A stretch of 64,000 nt of DNA from Rhizobium mongolense USDA 1844 (GCF_000419765.1 NZ_ATTQ01000005.1:248001-312000); one strand, 5' to 3'. Shown: positions 47,124 through 56,963, counted from the first letter of the stretch. Numbers and translations are program-made. Notes: a model not told the origin generated them from the sequence alone.

Positions 47124-47333
47124 TCACTTCTGCCGCGGACCGGCCATCCATTTGATGATCAGCATCGCCGGCAGGACCCAGACAAGGCCCGTCACCGAAA
47201 AATAGAGGAGGTGGACCCACCACGACGATTCCCCAAGCGTCGCGACGGCAATCGTGTTCGCCAGAAGCGCATAAAGAAGCACGAGAACGACAATGAGGAT
47301 CGTGCCGATGAATTTGCGCAAGCGGACGGGCAT
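47124..47333 (-). CDS. DUF2842 small membrane protein
   Basis: A 69-residue protein with two membrane helices (FIGTILIVVLVLLYALLANT and LYFSVTGLVWVLPAMLIIKW) and the closing WMAGPRQK, which is the DUF2842 pattern. It is divergent from ctaA, and the pairing is common in Rhizobiales. Function unknown. Confidence 0.88.
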   Translation of the reverse strand: MPVRLRKFIGTILIVVLVLLYALLANTIAVATLGESSWWVHLLYFSVTGLVWVLPAMLIIKWMAGPRQK

Positions 47334-47444
47334 GAATTCTCTTTCCGGCGTATGTGGACCCGCGCGACGGCATGCCGCAAAGGTTCGGGGCTTGTTTTGC
47401 ATGAGCCGTTGGGGCAAATCAACTGCCGGAAAGAAGGAACAATC

Positions 47445-48548
47445 ATGGCCGTCGCGAACTTGACCACACAACGGGCGATCTTGAGCGAGGTCCGCAGGTT
47501 GGACCGGAACCGCCGCGCACTGCGCATCTGGCTGGGTTTCGTGCTCCTCGCGCTCGTCTGTCTCGTCCTCGTCGGCGGCGCGACGCGACTTACCAATTCG
47601 GGCCTTTCGATCACGGAATGGAAGCCGATCCACGGCGTCGTTCCGCCGCTCACTGCCGCTGAATGGGAGGAAGAATTCAAGCTCTACCAGCGCATCCCCG
47701 AATTCCAGCAGCTAAACAGCGACATGACGGTGGAGGACTTCAAGACCATCTTCTGGTGGGAATGGGCCCACCGGCTGATCGCCCGCGGGATCGGCGTCAT
47801 CTTCGCTGTGCCGCTTGTCTTTTTCTGGCTGACGGGCATGGTCGAACGGCGGCTGCGCTGGCCGCTCGCCGGCATCCTGGCGCTCGGCGGCCTGCAGGGT
47901 TTCATCGGCTGGTGGATGGTCTCGTCCGGTCTTTCGGTGAGGACCGACGTCAGCCAGTATCGCCTCGCGGCGCACCTCGTCATGGCCTGTCTGATTTTCG
48001 CCGCCTGCATGTGGATCATGCGCGGCCTTTCCCCGCATTCGAATGACGCCGCGCCTACCGAAAGCTCGCGGGCATGGGCCGCGATAATTGCGATTTTTGC
48101 GCTCTTCCAGATCTATCTCGGCGCGCTGGTGGCCGGTCTTGATGCCGGATTCGCCTACAATACCTGGCCGCTGATGGACGGCGCGATCATCCCCTCCGAT
48201 CTTCTCATCCAAAAGCCCGCCTGGATCAATTTCTTCGAAAACCCGAAGACCGTTCAATTCATCCATCGCGCCGGCGCCTACGTGCTCTTCGGGCTCGCTT
48301 TCATCAATATGGTGGTTGCGCTCCGCGCAGCTCCCCAAAGCACGCATGCCCGCCGCGCGGTCGTCCTCTTCGCGCTCGTCACGCTGCAGGCCGCAATCGG
48401 CATCGCCACGCTCCTCCTGCAGGTCCCGCTTCATTGGGGTGTCTTACATCAGGCAGGCGCACTGATCGTCTTGGGCTTCGCGGTCGCCAACTGGCGCGGC
48501 TTCTACGGTGAGTTTGCGCACGACACGATGATTGCGGAAAGGGACTGA
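47445..48548 (+). CDS. ctaA: Heme A synthase
   Basis: A 367-residue membrane enzyme that oxidises heme O to heme A for cytochrome aa3 oxidase. About eight helices are visible, with the conserved GGATRLTNSGLSITEWKPIH and WWEWAHRLIARGIG, and later FIHRAGAYVLFG and LHWGVLHQAGALI, which provide the four heme-ligand histidines. The ATG at 47445 has AAGGAA upstream; the open frame extends further but is not homologous. Confidence 0.96.
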   Translation: MAVANLTTQRAILSEVRRLDRNRRALRIWLGFVLLALVCLVLVGGATRLTNSGLSITEWKPIHGVVPPLTAAEWEEEFKLYQRIPEFQQLNSDMTVEDFKTIFWWEWAHRLIARGIGVIFAVPLVFFWLTGMVERRLRWPLAGILALGGLQGFIGWWMVSSGLSVRTDVSQYRLAAHLVMACLIFAACMWIMRGLSPHSNDAAPTESSRAWAAIIAIFALFQIYLGALVAGLDAGFAYNTWPLMDGAIIPSDLLIQKPAWINFFENPKTVQFIHRAGAYVLFGLAFINMVVALRAAPQSTHARRAVVLFALVTLQAAIGIATLLLQVPLHWGVLHQAGALIVLGFAVANWRGFYGEFAHDTMIAERD

Positions 48549-48569
48549 GCAGGAGGTTGCGTCAGGCGT

Positions 48570-49361
48570 TTACCGTAAAATCCCGTCGAGCGCTGGCATG
48601 CCGATGATGGCGGCCGCGGCGATGAGCAGATAGCAGATCAGCCGAAACGTGCTCTCCTTCGCCAAGCCGAACAGTTTCGAGCCGCCATAGAGGCCGAGCG
48701 CATAGCCCGGCAGAATGACGAGCGTCAGAGCAAAGACGGCTTGCACGAAAAGCCCTCCGGCATAATAGCTGATTGCGCTGAAACAGGTGGAGACCGAGAA
48801 GTAGAGGATGACATTCGCCCGGACGCGGGTGAAGTCGCTCGTGCCGCCGAGCCAATAGGCAACGACCGGCGGGCCGCCAAGCTGTGCCGCGCCGCTGAAA
48901 AGACCGGCGATGAGGCCGACGCCGGCACTGAGCGGCGCGCGCGGCTCGCCGTGATGGCGCCAGCCGGACACGAGGAGCGCCAGCAGCGAGATAGCGACGG
49001 CGGTGATAATCCAGCGGAGCGTCAAGGTATCCATCAGCGCAAGTGCAACTGTGCCGGCGGGAACGCCGAGAGCCGCGCCGATCGCCATCGCGAAGACTTC
49101 ACGCCGGTTGGCGCTGCGCCAGGCAGGCGGGATCATCCCAAGTGTCGCAAGCCCGTCGATGAGAAGCAAAACGGGCGAAATCAGCTTCGGGCCGACGATC
49201 GCGCCGCCAAGCGGAATGAAGATCAGCGCCGCTCCGAAGCCCGAAAAGCCGCGCGCGAGCCCGGCAATGAAGGCGAAGAAGATTAGCGCATAGATGCCGT
49301 GATCCGGCAGCGCAGCGGAAAGCCATTCAGCAACGCCGGCCGAAAGCGTATCGATCGGCAT
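48570..49361 (-). CDS. TauE/SafE-family transporter
   Basis: A 263-residue membrane protein with about eight helices. The family signature is FIAGLARGFSGFGAALIFIP at the start of the first repeat and GLIAGLFSGAAQLGGPPVVA at the second. TauE/SafE proteins export sulfite, sulfoacetate or other organic anions. It ends close to ctaA (convergent) and starts next to argC on the same strand. Confidence 0.93.
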   Translation of the reverse strand: MPIDTLSAGVAEWLSAALPDHGIYALIFFAFIAGLARGFSGFGAALIFIPLGGAIVGPKLISPVLLLIDGLATLGMIPPAWRSANRREVFAMAIGAALGVPAGTVALALMDTLTLRWIITAVAISLLALLVSGWRHHGEPRAPLSAGVGLIAGLFSGAAQLGGPPVVAYWLGGTSDFTRVRANVILYFSVSTCFSAISYYAGGLFVQAVFALTLVILPGYALGLYGGSKLFGLAKESTFRLICYLLIAAAAIIGMPALDGILR

Positions 49362-49382
49362 GTCCGCGGGGCTCCGGAAGGT

Positions 49383-50315
49383 TTAGGAGGCGAGCATAAG
49401 GTCCATGTTTTGGACGGCCGCACCCGAGGCGCCCTTGCCGAGATTGTCGAGCAGAGCGACGAGGTTGACCTGACTGGCGCCCGGCGTGCCGAACACGAAG
49501 AGCTTCATTGTGTCCTTCCCGGCAAGCTCGACGGCATCGATACGGGCAAGTGTACGACTTTCCTCGAGCGGAACGACCGTGACGATATCCTGACCGACAT
49601 AATGCGCTGTCAGGGCCGCATGGATGCTTTGAAGCGTCGCATTGCCCGAGAGATCGTCGATATGCAGCGGCACCTGGACGATCATGCCCTGCGGGAACTT
49701 GCCGACCGAAGGCGAAAAGATTGGCGCTCGGTCGAGCAGGCCATGGATTTTCATCTCCGGCACATGCTTGTGTGTGAGCGGTAGGCCATAGAGGAAATGC
49801 GGCGCGGCGATTGCATCGTCGCGGCTCTGGTCTTCGATCTGTGCGATCATCTGCTTGCCGCCGCCGGTATAGCCGGAGACCGCATTGACGGTGACTGGAT
49901 AGCCGTCCGGCAGAATACCTGCAGCGCGTAACGGCCGGATGAGGCCGATGGCGCCCGTCGGGTAGCAGCCGGGGTTGGCGACAAAACGGGCGGCCCTGAT
50001 CTTTTCGGCCTGCTCCTTGTCCATTTCGGCAAAGCCATAAGCCCAGCCGGCATTGACGCGGAAGGCGGTCGACGTGTCGATAACGCGCACATTGTTGTTC
50101 GCCGAAATCATCTGGACGGCTGCCTTCGACGCATCGTCGGGCAGGCAGAGGATGGCGATATCGGCGCTGTTCAGCATGTCCTCGCGCATCGCGGCATTGC
50201 GGCGTTCAGCCTCCGGAATGGATAGAAGCTCGACATCGCGGCGGCCGGCCATGCGCGTGCGAATCTGCAGACCCGTTGTGCCGTGTTCGCCATCGATGAA
50301 GATTTTCGGTGCCAT
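49383..50315 (-). CDS. argC: N-acetyl-gamma-glutamyl-phosphate reductase, type 2
   Basis: A 310-residue NADPH enzyme of arginine synthesis. The catalytic cysteine is C117 in [34 protein letters not shown] opens the nucleotide-binding fold. The short length and the opening IDGEHGTTG place it in the type 2 subfamily. It lies between the agmatinase gene and a TauE transporter, and in rhizobia rpsI-rplM are close by, as here. Confidence 0.96.
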   Translation of the reverse strand: MAPKIFIDGEHGTTGLQIRTRMAGRRDVELLSIPEAERRNAAMREDMLNSADIAILCLPDDASKAAVQMISANNNVRVIDTSTAFRVNAGWAYGFAEMDKEQAEKIRAARFVANPGCYPTGAIGLIRPLRAAGILPDGYPVTVNAVSGYTGGGKQMIAQIEDQSRDDAIAAPHFLYGLPLTHKHVPEMKIHGLLDRAPIFSPSVGKFPQGMIVQVPLHIDDLSGNATLQSIHAALTAHYVGQDIVTVVPLEESRTLARIDAVELAGKDTMKLFVFGTPGASQVNLVALLDNLGKGASGAAVQNMDLMLAS

Positions 50316-50393
50316 GATAATCCTGCGCTTTCAATGAGTTCGGATTGCTTCCGGAATCAGTGTGCCATGAAGTTGAATCAGTTTGATAACGGC

Positions 50394-51347
50394 CTAGCGT
50401 GCCGCTGCGTGCCTCTCGGCGCGGAGCCCCAGCATATACATCGCGACCGTCGCCCCTGCAATGGCGGTGATATCGGCGTGATCATAAGGCGGCGAGACCT
50501 CGACCACGTCTGCGCCGCGGATATCGAGCTGCTGCAGGCGCTGCAGGACCGAAAGGATCTTGGCGCTCGACGGCCCGCCCGCAACTGGCGTGCCGGTGCC
50601 TGGCGTATAGGCCGGATCGAGGCAGTCGATATCGAAGGTCAGATAGGCCGGAGCGTCCTTGGTGTGCGAGACGATTGCCGAGGCGATCTCAGGGGCATTC
50701 ATTTCTTCGACCTGATGGCCGTAGAGAATGCGAATGCCGAAATCCTCCGGCGCGTGGGTGCGGATGCCGATCTGGATGGAGCGGTCCGGGTCGATGATGC
50801 CGTCGCGGGCCGCGCGTGCGACGAAGGAGCCGTGATCGATCCGCTGGTTATCATCGAGCCAGGTATCCTGATGCGCGTCGAACTGCACCAGCGCCAGGGG
50901 ACCGTGCCTGGCGGCATGTGCCTTCAGGAGCGGCCATGTGACATAGTGGTCGCCGCCAAGCGTGAGCAGGAAGGCGCCGCTGTCAAGAATCGTATTTGCC
51001 TGCCGCTCTATTGCCGCCGGCGTCTCCTGGTGATTGCCATAGTCAAGCAGGCAGTCGCCGTAGTCGATTACCGCCATTTCGGCGAAGAGATCGCGATTGA
51101 AGGGATATTGCGGATCGTTGTCGAAGATCGCCGAGGCGCGGCGGATCGCCTGCGGCCCGAAACGCGTTCCCGGCCGGTTGGACGTTGCCGCATCGAAGGG
51201 AATACCCCAGACGACGGCGTCGGCGCCTGTCAGAACCTTGGTGAATCGACGCCGCATGAAGGAGAGCGCTCCGGCAAAGGTTGGGTCAGTGGCCGAGGAT
51301 GTGAGGCTGGTCGCCATAAAGGCGTGATCGATCGACTTCTCTGCCAT
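50394..51347 (-). CDS. speB: Agmatinase/ureohydrolase-family enzyme
   Basis: A 317-residue manganese hydrolase of the arginase/agmatinase family. Metal sites: GGDHYVTWP at 131-139, DAHQD at 157-161, and TFDIDCLDPAYTPGTG near 240. It removes urea from agmatine or another guanidino compound; the exact substrate (agmatine against guanidinobutyrate) is uncertain. The ATG at 51347 is preferred since GGAGGGA lies upstream; an ATG at 51395 would add a poor N-terminus. It follows phhA by about 80 bases. Confidence 0.92.
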   Translation of the reverse strand: MAEKSIDHAFMATSLTSSATDPTFAGALSFMRRRFTKVLTGADAVVWGIPFDAATSNRPGTRFGPQAIRRASAIFDNDPQYPFNRDLFAEMAVIDYGDCLLDYGNHQETPAAIERQANTILDSGAFLLTLGGDHYVTWPLLKAHAARHGPLALVQFDAHQDTWLDDNQRIDHGSFVARAARDGIIDPDRSIQIGIRTHAPEDFGIRILYGHQVEEMNAPEIASAIVSHTKDAPAYLTFDIDCLDPAYTPGTGTPVAGGPSSAKILSVLQRLQQLDIRGADVVEVSPPYDHADITAIAGATVAMYMLGLRAERHAAAR

Positions 51348-51428
51348 GGCGTCCCTCCACATGTTGGCGGGACGTTGGACAATCAGGGCCGACAAGGCAA
51401 GCCCCGAACGAAACTAAATTCCCGTCGC

Positions 51429-52220
51429 TCAGGACGCCTTGGCTTCGAATGCCGGCGGAAAGTCGCCGAGAGCCTTGGCCTCGTTGATGCGGGCACCGAT
51501 ATCTTCCTCGATGATCGACTCCAACTGCGAAAAGCTGTCGATCACGTAGTAGATCGGCTGGACGATATCGATCCGGTAGGGCGTTCTGAGCGCTGTCATC
51601 AGGTCGAAGGGCCGGAATTCGCATGCCTTGCCTTCCATTGCCGCCCGCGTCTCGTTGGGCGAGGAGACGATGCCGGCGCCGAAGCAGCGGCGTCCCTGCG
51701 GCGTGTTGATGAGGCCGAATTCCACAGTGAACCAGAAAATCCGAAACAGATGCCAGGAATACCCCTTTCCGAGGCCGACGGCCTTCTCGCCGAAGCGGCG
51801 GACGAAATTGGCGTAGCTCTGATTGGTCAGCAGCGGGCAATGGCCGAAGACCTCGTGGAAGATATCCGGCTCTTCGATATAATCGATATGCTCGCGGCGC
51901 CGGAGGAACGTCGCCAGCGGAAACTTGCCCTGCGACAGCAATTCATAGAAGCGCGACGGTGGGATGAGGGCAGGGACGCCTTGCACGCCGAAGCCGGTGG
52001 TTTCGTTAAGACGCCGATTGACGTCGCGAAGCTGCGGAACCTTTTCCGGCTTCAACCCGAGGGTCTTCACGCCGTCGAGATATTCCCGGCAGGCCTTGTC
52101 GGCGAGCAGCGTCATCTGGCGCTGATAGAGCTCGCTCCAGATTTGGTCTTCCTCAGCGGTGTAGTGATAGATGCCGTCCGCATCCGGCAAATTCGCCGTG
52201 TAGGTGCTTTCCTTGGTCAT
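51429..52220 (-). CDS. phhA: Phenylalanine 4-monooxygenase
   Basis: A 263-residue, tetrahydrobiopterin-dependent iron enzyme that makes tyrosine from phenylalanine. The iron ligands are H122 and H127 in EEPDIFHEVFGHCPLL, with the later Glu in WFTVEFGLI. Length matches bacterial PhhA. A pterin carbinolamine dehydratase (phhB) is not adjacent. A divergent Lrp-type regulator starts 152 bases away and probably controls it. Confidence 0.96.
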   Translation of the reverse strand: MTKESTYTANLPDADGIYHYTAEEDQIWSELYQRQMTLLADKACREYLDGVKTLGLKPEKVPQLRDVNRRLNETTGFGVQGVPALIPPSRFYELLSQGKFPLATFLRRREHIDYIEEPDIFHEVFGHCPLLTNQSYANFVRRFGEKAVGLGKGYSWHLFRIFWFTVEFGLINTPQGRRCFGAGIVSSPNETRAAMEGKACEFRPFDLMTALRTPYRIDIVQPIYYVIDSFSQLESIIEEDIGARINEAKALGDFPPAFEAKAS

Positions 52221-52372
52221 GGGCGACCTCCCGTCCTCTGATCCAATGAGCCGGGCGATTTCAACCCCCGACTATCATGTCACCATTATATCCCTGGGAA
52301 CGCGGGTAAACATTTCAGCATTGCCGGATTATGGTTGGAAAATGGGAGAATAATCCGTGAGGAGGGGAAAGA

Positions 52373-52834
52373 ATGAAAGAAAATTTGAAGGGGGCCCGCA
52401 AGCTCCTGCAGCTTGTGCAGGCCGGCAGCAGTCTATCGCTCGCCGAGCTGGCGGAAAAGGCCGGCATGTCGCAAAGCACCGCCTGGCGCAAGATGCAGGA
52501 ACTCGAGACGGAAGGGGTCATTCGCAAGCGTGTGGCGCTCCTCGATCCGGCAAAGCTCGATCTCAAGCTCTGCATCATCGCCCATGTAACCTTGGAGGAC
52601 CACCACGAAGAGGCGATCGAAGCCTTTGCCGCCGTAGTGCGCGACCGGCCCGAGATCATGGAATGCTATGCGCTATCGGGGACGTTCGACTATATGCTGA
52701 AGATCAGGGCGCGCGACGTCGAGGCCTACGAGGCCTTCATGACACGCTACCTGATGCGCAATCCACATGTGCGCAATGTGGTTTCGAGCTTCGTCCTGCG
52801 CGAACTGAAGTCGACGACAGAGCTGCCGATCTGA
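52373..52834 (+). CDS. Lrp/AsnC-family regulator, probably of phhA
   Basis: A 153-residue regulator with HTH (SLSLAELAEKAGMSQSTAWR) and the RAM ligand domain (YALSGTFDYMLKIRARDVEA). Such genes divergent from phhA act as its amino-acid-responsive activator, as Lrp-type PhhR-like proteins in other rhizobia do; the assignment is by position. The ATG at 52373 is 24 codons before a second Met, and the full HTH needs this start. Confidence 0.92.
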   Translation: MKENLKGARKLLQLVQAGSSLSLAELAEKAGMSQSTAWRKMQELETEGVIRKRVALLDPAKLDLKLCIIAHVTLEDHHEEAIEAFAAVVRDRPEIMECYALSGTFDYMLKIRARDVEAYEAFMTRYLMRNPHVRNVVSSFVLRELKSTTELPI

Positions 52835-52848
52835 GGGCGGGCGCGAGC

Positions 52849-52885
52849 GATGGCAAAAAGAAAAGGCCGGGAAAAACCCGGCCTT
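52849..52885 (-). terminator. Intrinsic terminator of rplM-rpsI
   Basis: A perfect 9-bp stem (AAGGCCGGG / CCCGGCCTT, 52863-52871 and 52877-52885) with an AAAAA loop. On the minus strand it is followed by TTTTCTTTTT. It begins 25 bases after the rpsI stop. Confidence 0.9.
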
Positions 52886-52909
52886 CGCAAAATCCGTATT
52901 CTGGAGCGA

Positions 52910-53377
52910 TTAGCGCTTCGAGAACTGGAACGAACGGCGGGCCTTGGCCTTGCCGTACTTTTTACGCTCGACGACGCGGCTGTCGCGGGTCAGGAAGCCG
53001 CCCTTCTTGAGCACGCCGCGAAGGCCCGGCTCGAAATAGGTGAGGGCCTTCGAGAGACCGTGACGAACGGCACCGGCCTGGCCGGAGAGACCACCGCCTG
53101 CAACCGTTGCAACAATGTCGAACTGGCCGTCGCGGGCTGCAGCGACGATCGGCTGGCGCAGGATCATCTGCAGGACCGGACGGGCGAAGTATGCCGTGAA
53201 GTCCTTGCCGTTCACGGTGATCTTGCCGGAGCCGGCCTTGAGCCAAACACGGGCTACGGCATCCTTACGCTTGCCGGTCGCATAGGAGCGGCCAAGCGAG
53301 TCGACCTTGCGGACGTGAACCGGAGCAGCTGCTTCCGACGACGTGCCGAGATCCTTCAGGGAAGAGAGGTCAGCCAT
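52910..53377 (-). CDS. rpsI: Ribosomal protein S9
   Basis: A 155-residue 30S protein. [20 protein letters not shown] and KPLT-region equivalents are present, and it ends in the conserved [17 protein letters not shown], whose last residues reach the P site. An N-terminal extension of about 28 residues is normal in alphaproteobacteria. The start lies 2 bases after the rplM stop. Confidence 0.98.
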   Translation of the reverse strand: MADLSSLKDLGTSSEAAAPVHVRKVDSLGRSYATGKRKDAVARVWLKAGSGKITVNGKDFTAYFARPVLQMILRQPIVAAARDGQFDIVATVAGGGLSGQAGAVRHGLSKALTYFEPGLRGVLKKGGFLTRDSRVVERKKYGKAKARRSFQFSKR

Positions 53378-53379
53378 TG

Positions 53380-53844
53380 TCAGGCGCTCCTTACGTTCTT
53401 CTTGTTCAGCTTGGCGACGTCGAGGACGGTCGGCTGCTGTGCTTCATGGGGATGGTTGGAACCGGAGTAGACGCGGAGGTTCTTCATCTGGCGACGGCCG
53501 AGCGGACCACGCGGGACCATGCGCTCAACGGCCTTCTCGAGGACGCGCTCCGGGAAGCGGCCTTCGATGATCTGGCGAGCGGTGCGCTCCTTGATGCCGC
53601 CGGCATAACCGGTGTGCCAGTAGTAGACCTTGTCGGAATACTTCTTGCCGGTGAAAACGACCTTGTCGGCATTGATGACGATAACATTGTCGCCGTCGTC
53701 AACGTGAGGCGTGAAGGTTGCCTTGTGCTTGCCGCGCAGACGCATGGCGATGAGGGAAGCGAGGCGGCCAACGACAAGCCCTTCGGCGTCGATGATCACC
53801 CACTTCTTCTCCACCTCTGCAGGCTTCTGGGAGAAGGTTGCCAT
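53380..53844 (-). CDS. rplM: Ribosomal protein L13
   Basis: A 154-residue 50S protein, with [20 protein letters not shown] and [20 protein letters not shown] as hallmarks. The start is the ATG at 53844; the longer frame to 53928 is not homologous. rpsI follows directly, so both are made from one message. Confidence 0.98.
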   Translation of the reverse strand: MATFSQKPAEVEKKWVIIDAEGLVVGRLASLIAMRLRGKHKATFTPHVDDGDNVIVINADKVVFTGKKYSDKVYYWHTGYAGGIKERTARQIIEGRFPERVLEKAVERMVPRGPLGRRQMKNLRVYSGSNHPHEAQQPTVLDVAKLNKKNVRSA

Positions 53845-53925
53845 AGTAATTCTCTCTTCTGGATCCCTGTGCCTGAGGGCCAAGGGCGTTTCTTGTTGCT
53901 TGGTTTGACGCACCCGAAAGCGTGC

Positions 53926-53953
53926 CAAAAAGAAAGCAGCCCGGAAAGGCTGC
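53926..53953 (-). terminator. Intrinsic terminator-like hairpin upstream of rplM
   Basis: A 6-bp GC-rich stem (GCAGCC / GGCTGC) extended by T-A pairs, with the loop TTTCCG on the minus strand, followed there by TTTCTTTTT. It lies between the thioesterase gene and rplM, so it either ends the thioesterase message or acts as a leader attenuator for the ribosomal operon. Confidence 0.6.
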
Positions 53954-54073
53954 GTTTCTGGCGCGGTGTATAGAGGGAAAGGCCTTAGCGGTCAACATCA
54001 CCTATCTGAGACGCTGTAAAAAATACCAAACAAAATCAATATGTTGATGATGAGGTAATATGATACCGTAAAT

Positions 54074-54499
54074 TTATCGCGGTGGAATCGAATAAGTTGC
54101 CGTCGCATGGGCCACCAACTCGGCCGGATTTTCCTGAAAGATGGCGGCTTCGATAACTGCGAGCCGCTTTCCGAGCTTGAGGATCCGGCAGGTGCAGGTT
54201 GTCGGCTGCGGCTTCGGCAGGCGCAGGAAATTGATGTTGAGGCTGGTAGTGACGGCAAGTGCAACCGGGCCGACATGGACAAGCACCGCGGCATAGGCGG
54301 TGACGTCCGCCAGCGTGAAGAGGGCAGGACCGGACACGGTGCCGCCAGGGCGCAGATGCCTTTCGGACGGATCAAATCGCGTCGAGACACTGCCGGGCGC
54401 AATGTCCGTCACGGTAAAGACGCGCCCGTCCGTGTGGATCTGCGGGAAATCGGTCTCCAGAAACCGGTGGACCTCCTCGATCGTCATGACCGGCTGCAT
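54074..54499 (-). CDS. PaaI-family thioesterase
   Basis: A 141-residue hotdog-fold protein. RHLRPGGTVSGPALFTLADV is the core with the catalytic Asp, and VTTSLNINFLRLPKP the conserved strand. It should hydrolyse acyl-CoA thioesters. The ATG at 54499 has GAGGAGAAG upstream. It is divergent from a crotonase gene, which fits a role in acyl-CoA metabolism. Confidence 0.9.
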   Translation of the reverse strand: MQPVMTIEEVHRFLETDFPQIHTDGRVFTVTDIAPGSVSTRFDPSERHLRPGGTVSGPALFTLADVTAYAAVLVHVGPVALAVTTSLNINFLRLPKPQPTTCTCRILKLGKRLAVIEAAIFQENPAELVAHATATYSIPPR

Positions 54500-54572
54500 C
54501 GCTTCTCCTCGAAATTGCCGATAGCTTGTGACAGAACTGTTAGCACGAAAACGCAATGTAAGGAGTTAGACC

Positions 54573-55403
54573 ATGGCCGAAGTCGTATCCTTCCGGAAGG
54601 GCGCAAACGAGGATGGGAGCGTCCTCGTTACCCGCTCGCTTTCCGATGGCGTGCTGCGGCTCACGCTCAACAACCCGCCGGCGAACGTGCTTTCGATCGC
54701 GGTGATGGAACTGTTGATGGGCGAGCTTCAGAAAGCCGCTGAAGACAGCGAAGTCCGCGTAGTGGTCATCGCTTCGACCGGCGACGTGTTCTCTGCGGGG
54801 CACGATCTCAAGGAGATGACGGAGCATCGTGCCGATGCCGATGGCGGGGTGGCCTTCTTCGAGGAGACATTTGCACTTGCAGCCGATCTCATGCTGGAGA
54901 TCATCCGCCTGCCGAAACCGGTGATCGCGCAGATCGACGGGCTTGCGACCGCAGCCGGCTGCCAGCTCGTCGTCTCCTGCGACCTTGCGATCTGTACCGA
55001 CACCGCGACCTTCTGCACACCTGGCGTCAATATCGGGGTGTTCTGCTCGACGCCAATGGTCGCCGTTACACGCGCCGCGCACCGGAAGCAGGCGATGGAA
55101 ATGCTGCTGACCGGCGAAACGATCGATGCTTCGACCGCCAAGGACTTCGGCCTCGTCAACCGGATCGTACCCAAGCAGTATCTGACGCAGGTCGTGACCA
55201 AATACGCTTCCGTCATCGCTTCGAAATCACCGTTGACGCTGAAGATCGGCAAGGAGGCCTTCTACCGCCAGCTCGAAATGCCGACGGAAGAGGCATACAG
55301 CCACGCGGCCCAGGTGATGGTCGAAAACATGCTGACTGCAGACGCGGAAGAGGGCATCGGCGCGTTTCTTGCAAAACGGATGCCGCGTTGGACCGGCGAG
55401 TAG
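54573..55403 (+). CDS. Enoyl-CoA hydratase/isomerase-family protein (ECHDC3-like)
   Basis: A 276-residue crotonase-fold protein. The oxyanion-hole segments are TGDVFSAGHDLKEM near residue 70 and DGLATAAGCQLVVSCDLAI near 130. The usual catalytic Glu positions are replaced: the region reads CTPGVNIGVFCSTPMVAVTR, as in human ECHDC3, so hydratase activity is doubtful. Its substrate is unknown. The N-terminus has a 20-residue charged extension. Confidence 0.9.
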   Translation: MAEVVSFRKGANEDGSVLVTRSLSDGVLRLTLNNPPANVLSIAVMELLMGELQKAAEDSEVRVVVIASTGDVFSAGHDLKEMTEHRADADGGVAFFEETFALAADLMLEIIRLPKPVIAQIDGLATAAGCQLVVSCDLAICTDTATFCTPGVNIGVFCSTPMVAVTRAAHRKQAMEMLLTGETIDASTAKDFGLVNRIVPKQYLTQVVTKYASVIASKSPLTLKIGKEAFYRQLEMPTEEAYSHAAQVMVENMLTADAEEGIGAFLAKRMPRWTGE

Positions 55404-55652
55404 CGCGCTCGATACTCTCCGGGACGAGTAGACAAGGCCAAAAGGTGAGTCGTGCTGCGTTGAGCGGCGATCGGAAAGGTCAGTGGGCAATGACAATCAA
55501 TGGCCATTGGCATCGGTGCTTTCGCTTCGAAGACGGGAAACAATCCCAGTTTTGGCTCAATCTGCAATCTGCGTTCGACTGGCTGTTGCAAAACGTGAGG
55601 GCGGCGAGCGGATTTCAAACGAGGTATTCCAGCGCAATCTGCCGCGTAGGTC
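55404..55652. other. Intergenic region after the crotonase gene
   Basis: About 250 bases. A plus-strand open frame from 55490 (MTINGHWHRCFRFEDGKQSQ at its start) runs toward 55690 into the end of the next gene. It has no family I recognise and no good ribosome site, so I leave it uncalled. Confidence 0.35.
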
Positions 55653-56489
55653 TTACCCGAGCTTCAGGATCAGTCCGCCGCTCGCGATGATCACGCCTGC
55701 GAGATAACGCCATGGGCTGGCTTTCTCCTTCAGGACCAGCACCGAAATGATGAGCGCGAAGAGGATCGACGTTTCCCGCAGGGCGGCGACGGTGGCGACG
55801 GGCGCCTTGGTCATGGCCCAGAGGGCGACCCCGTAGGAGGCGATCGAACCGGTGCCGCCAATCAGACCGCGCCACCAGTTGTAGCGGACATGAATCGCGA
55901 CCGCGAGAAGGCCGCGGCGCGAGATCGCCCATGCAAAGAGCAGCACGGGCGGCAGCAGCGCCATCCACAGCGTATAGGACACCGCATTGCCGGAGACGCG
56001 TGCACCGATGCCGTCGACATAGGTATAGGTAGCGATGACGCAGGCGTTGACGAGCGCGAGCATGATGGCATGCTTGCTGCCGCTCCGCGCCTCGAAGGCA
56101 AGGGTCAGAATGCCGGCGCAGATCGTCATCGTGCCGATGAGCGCGCCGCCCGAAAGGCTTTCGTTCAACACGAAGCCGCTTGTGGCGGTGATGAGGAGCG
56201 GCGCGCAGCCGCGCATCAGCGGATAGACGAGGCCGATATCGCCTGCGCGGTAGGCGGCCGCGACCAATTGAAAATACGCAAATTGCAGGACGGCAGACGC
56301 GCCGATGAAAGGCCAGGCCGTTGGCTGCGGCAGCGGCAGGAAGGGCAGGAACGGCAGCGCCGCCACTGCCCCGCCGGCCGAAACAAGTGCCGCGTCCAGC
56401 GACTTGTTGGTCCCCGCCTTGATGATCGCGTTCCATGTCGCATGCAGGAATGCACCGAAAAGAACGAGCAGAATGACGTCGAGGGGCAC
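55653..56489 (-). CDS. EamA/DMT-family transporter
   Basis: A 278-residue membrane protein with ten helices in two EamA repeats, opening with LLVLFGAFLHATWNAIIKAG, which is the DMT pattern with the Trp-Asn pair. The closing segment WRYLAGVIIASGGLILKLG is the last helix. Metabolite exporter of unknown substrate. It is distinct from the EamA protein at 13962-14843. Confidence 0.9.
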   Translation of the reverse strand: MPLDVILLVLFGAFLHATWNAIIKAGTNKSLDAALVSAGGAVAALPFLPFLPLPQPTAWPFIGASAVLQFAYFQLVAAAYRAGDIGLVYPLMRGCAPLLITATSGFVLNESLSGGALIGTMTICAGILTLAFEARSGSKHAIMLALVNACVIATYTYVDGIGARVSGNAVSYTLWMALLPPVLLFAWAISRRGLLAVAIHVRYNWWRGLIGGTGSIASYGVALWAMTKAPVATVAALRETSILFALIISVLVLKEKASPWRYLAGVIIASGGLILKLG

Positions 56490-56963
56490 GATGCGGACCG
56501 GAATGGGAGAAAGGGAAGGCTATCTGGGGAGAATGGGTATGGGCCGTGCTGACGCGAAAATCAATCTTGCGAGCGGATTTTGCAACCGGTGGCTGGTCTC
56601 CTGCTTGAAAATGAGAATTGTCATGCTCGGTTCCGGCGTTCACCTGCAGCAACATCGGGGCGTAGTGCGCGCGCTCGAAATACGTTTATTTTGGCTGCTC
56701 CCACTCAACTATGAGGTGTTTCTAATAGACCCAAGAACGAAAAAGGAACAAAACGAAGACAAAAGAAGCTTAATAGATGATAATATTTCTCCGCTTAGTC
56801 CATTTTCGATTTATACTTCTGTAATATAGAGATTGTTCTATAATTTTGCTATATCGATTTTGATGCAAACCCAAGTAGCAATTCGAGCCGCTTCTGATAT
56901 ACAAAGGCCGGAAGCTGCGTATTTCCGGCTCTTGCGAAATCGTTTTCGCGTCCCGATCCCTTG
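56490..56963. other. Gene-poor, AT-rich intergenic region
   Basis: No gene is supported here. The stretch 56700-56870 is far richer in A and T than its surroundings (for example TAATAGATGATAATATTTCT near 56770). Such a patch could be a promoter, an old insertion or foreign DNA; no terminal repeats or transposase are visible. Confidence 0.5.
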
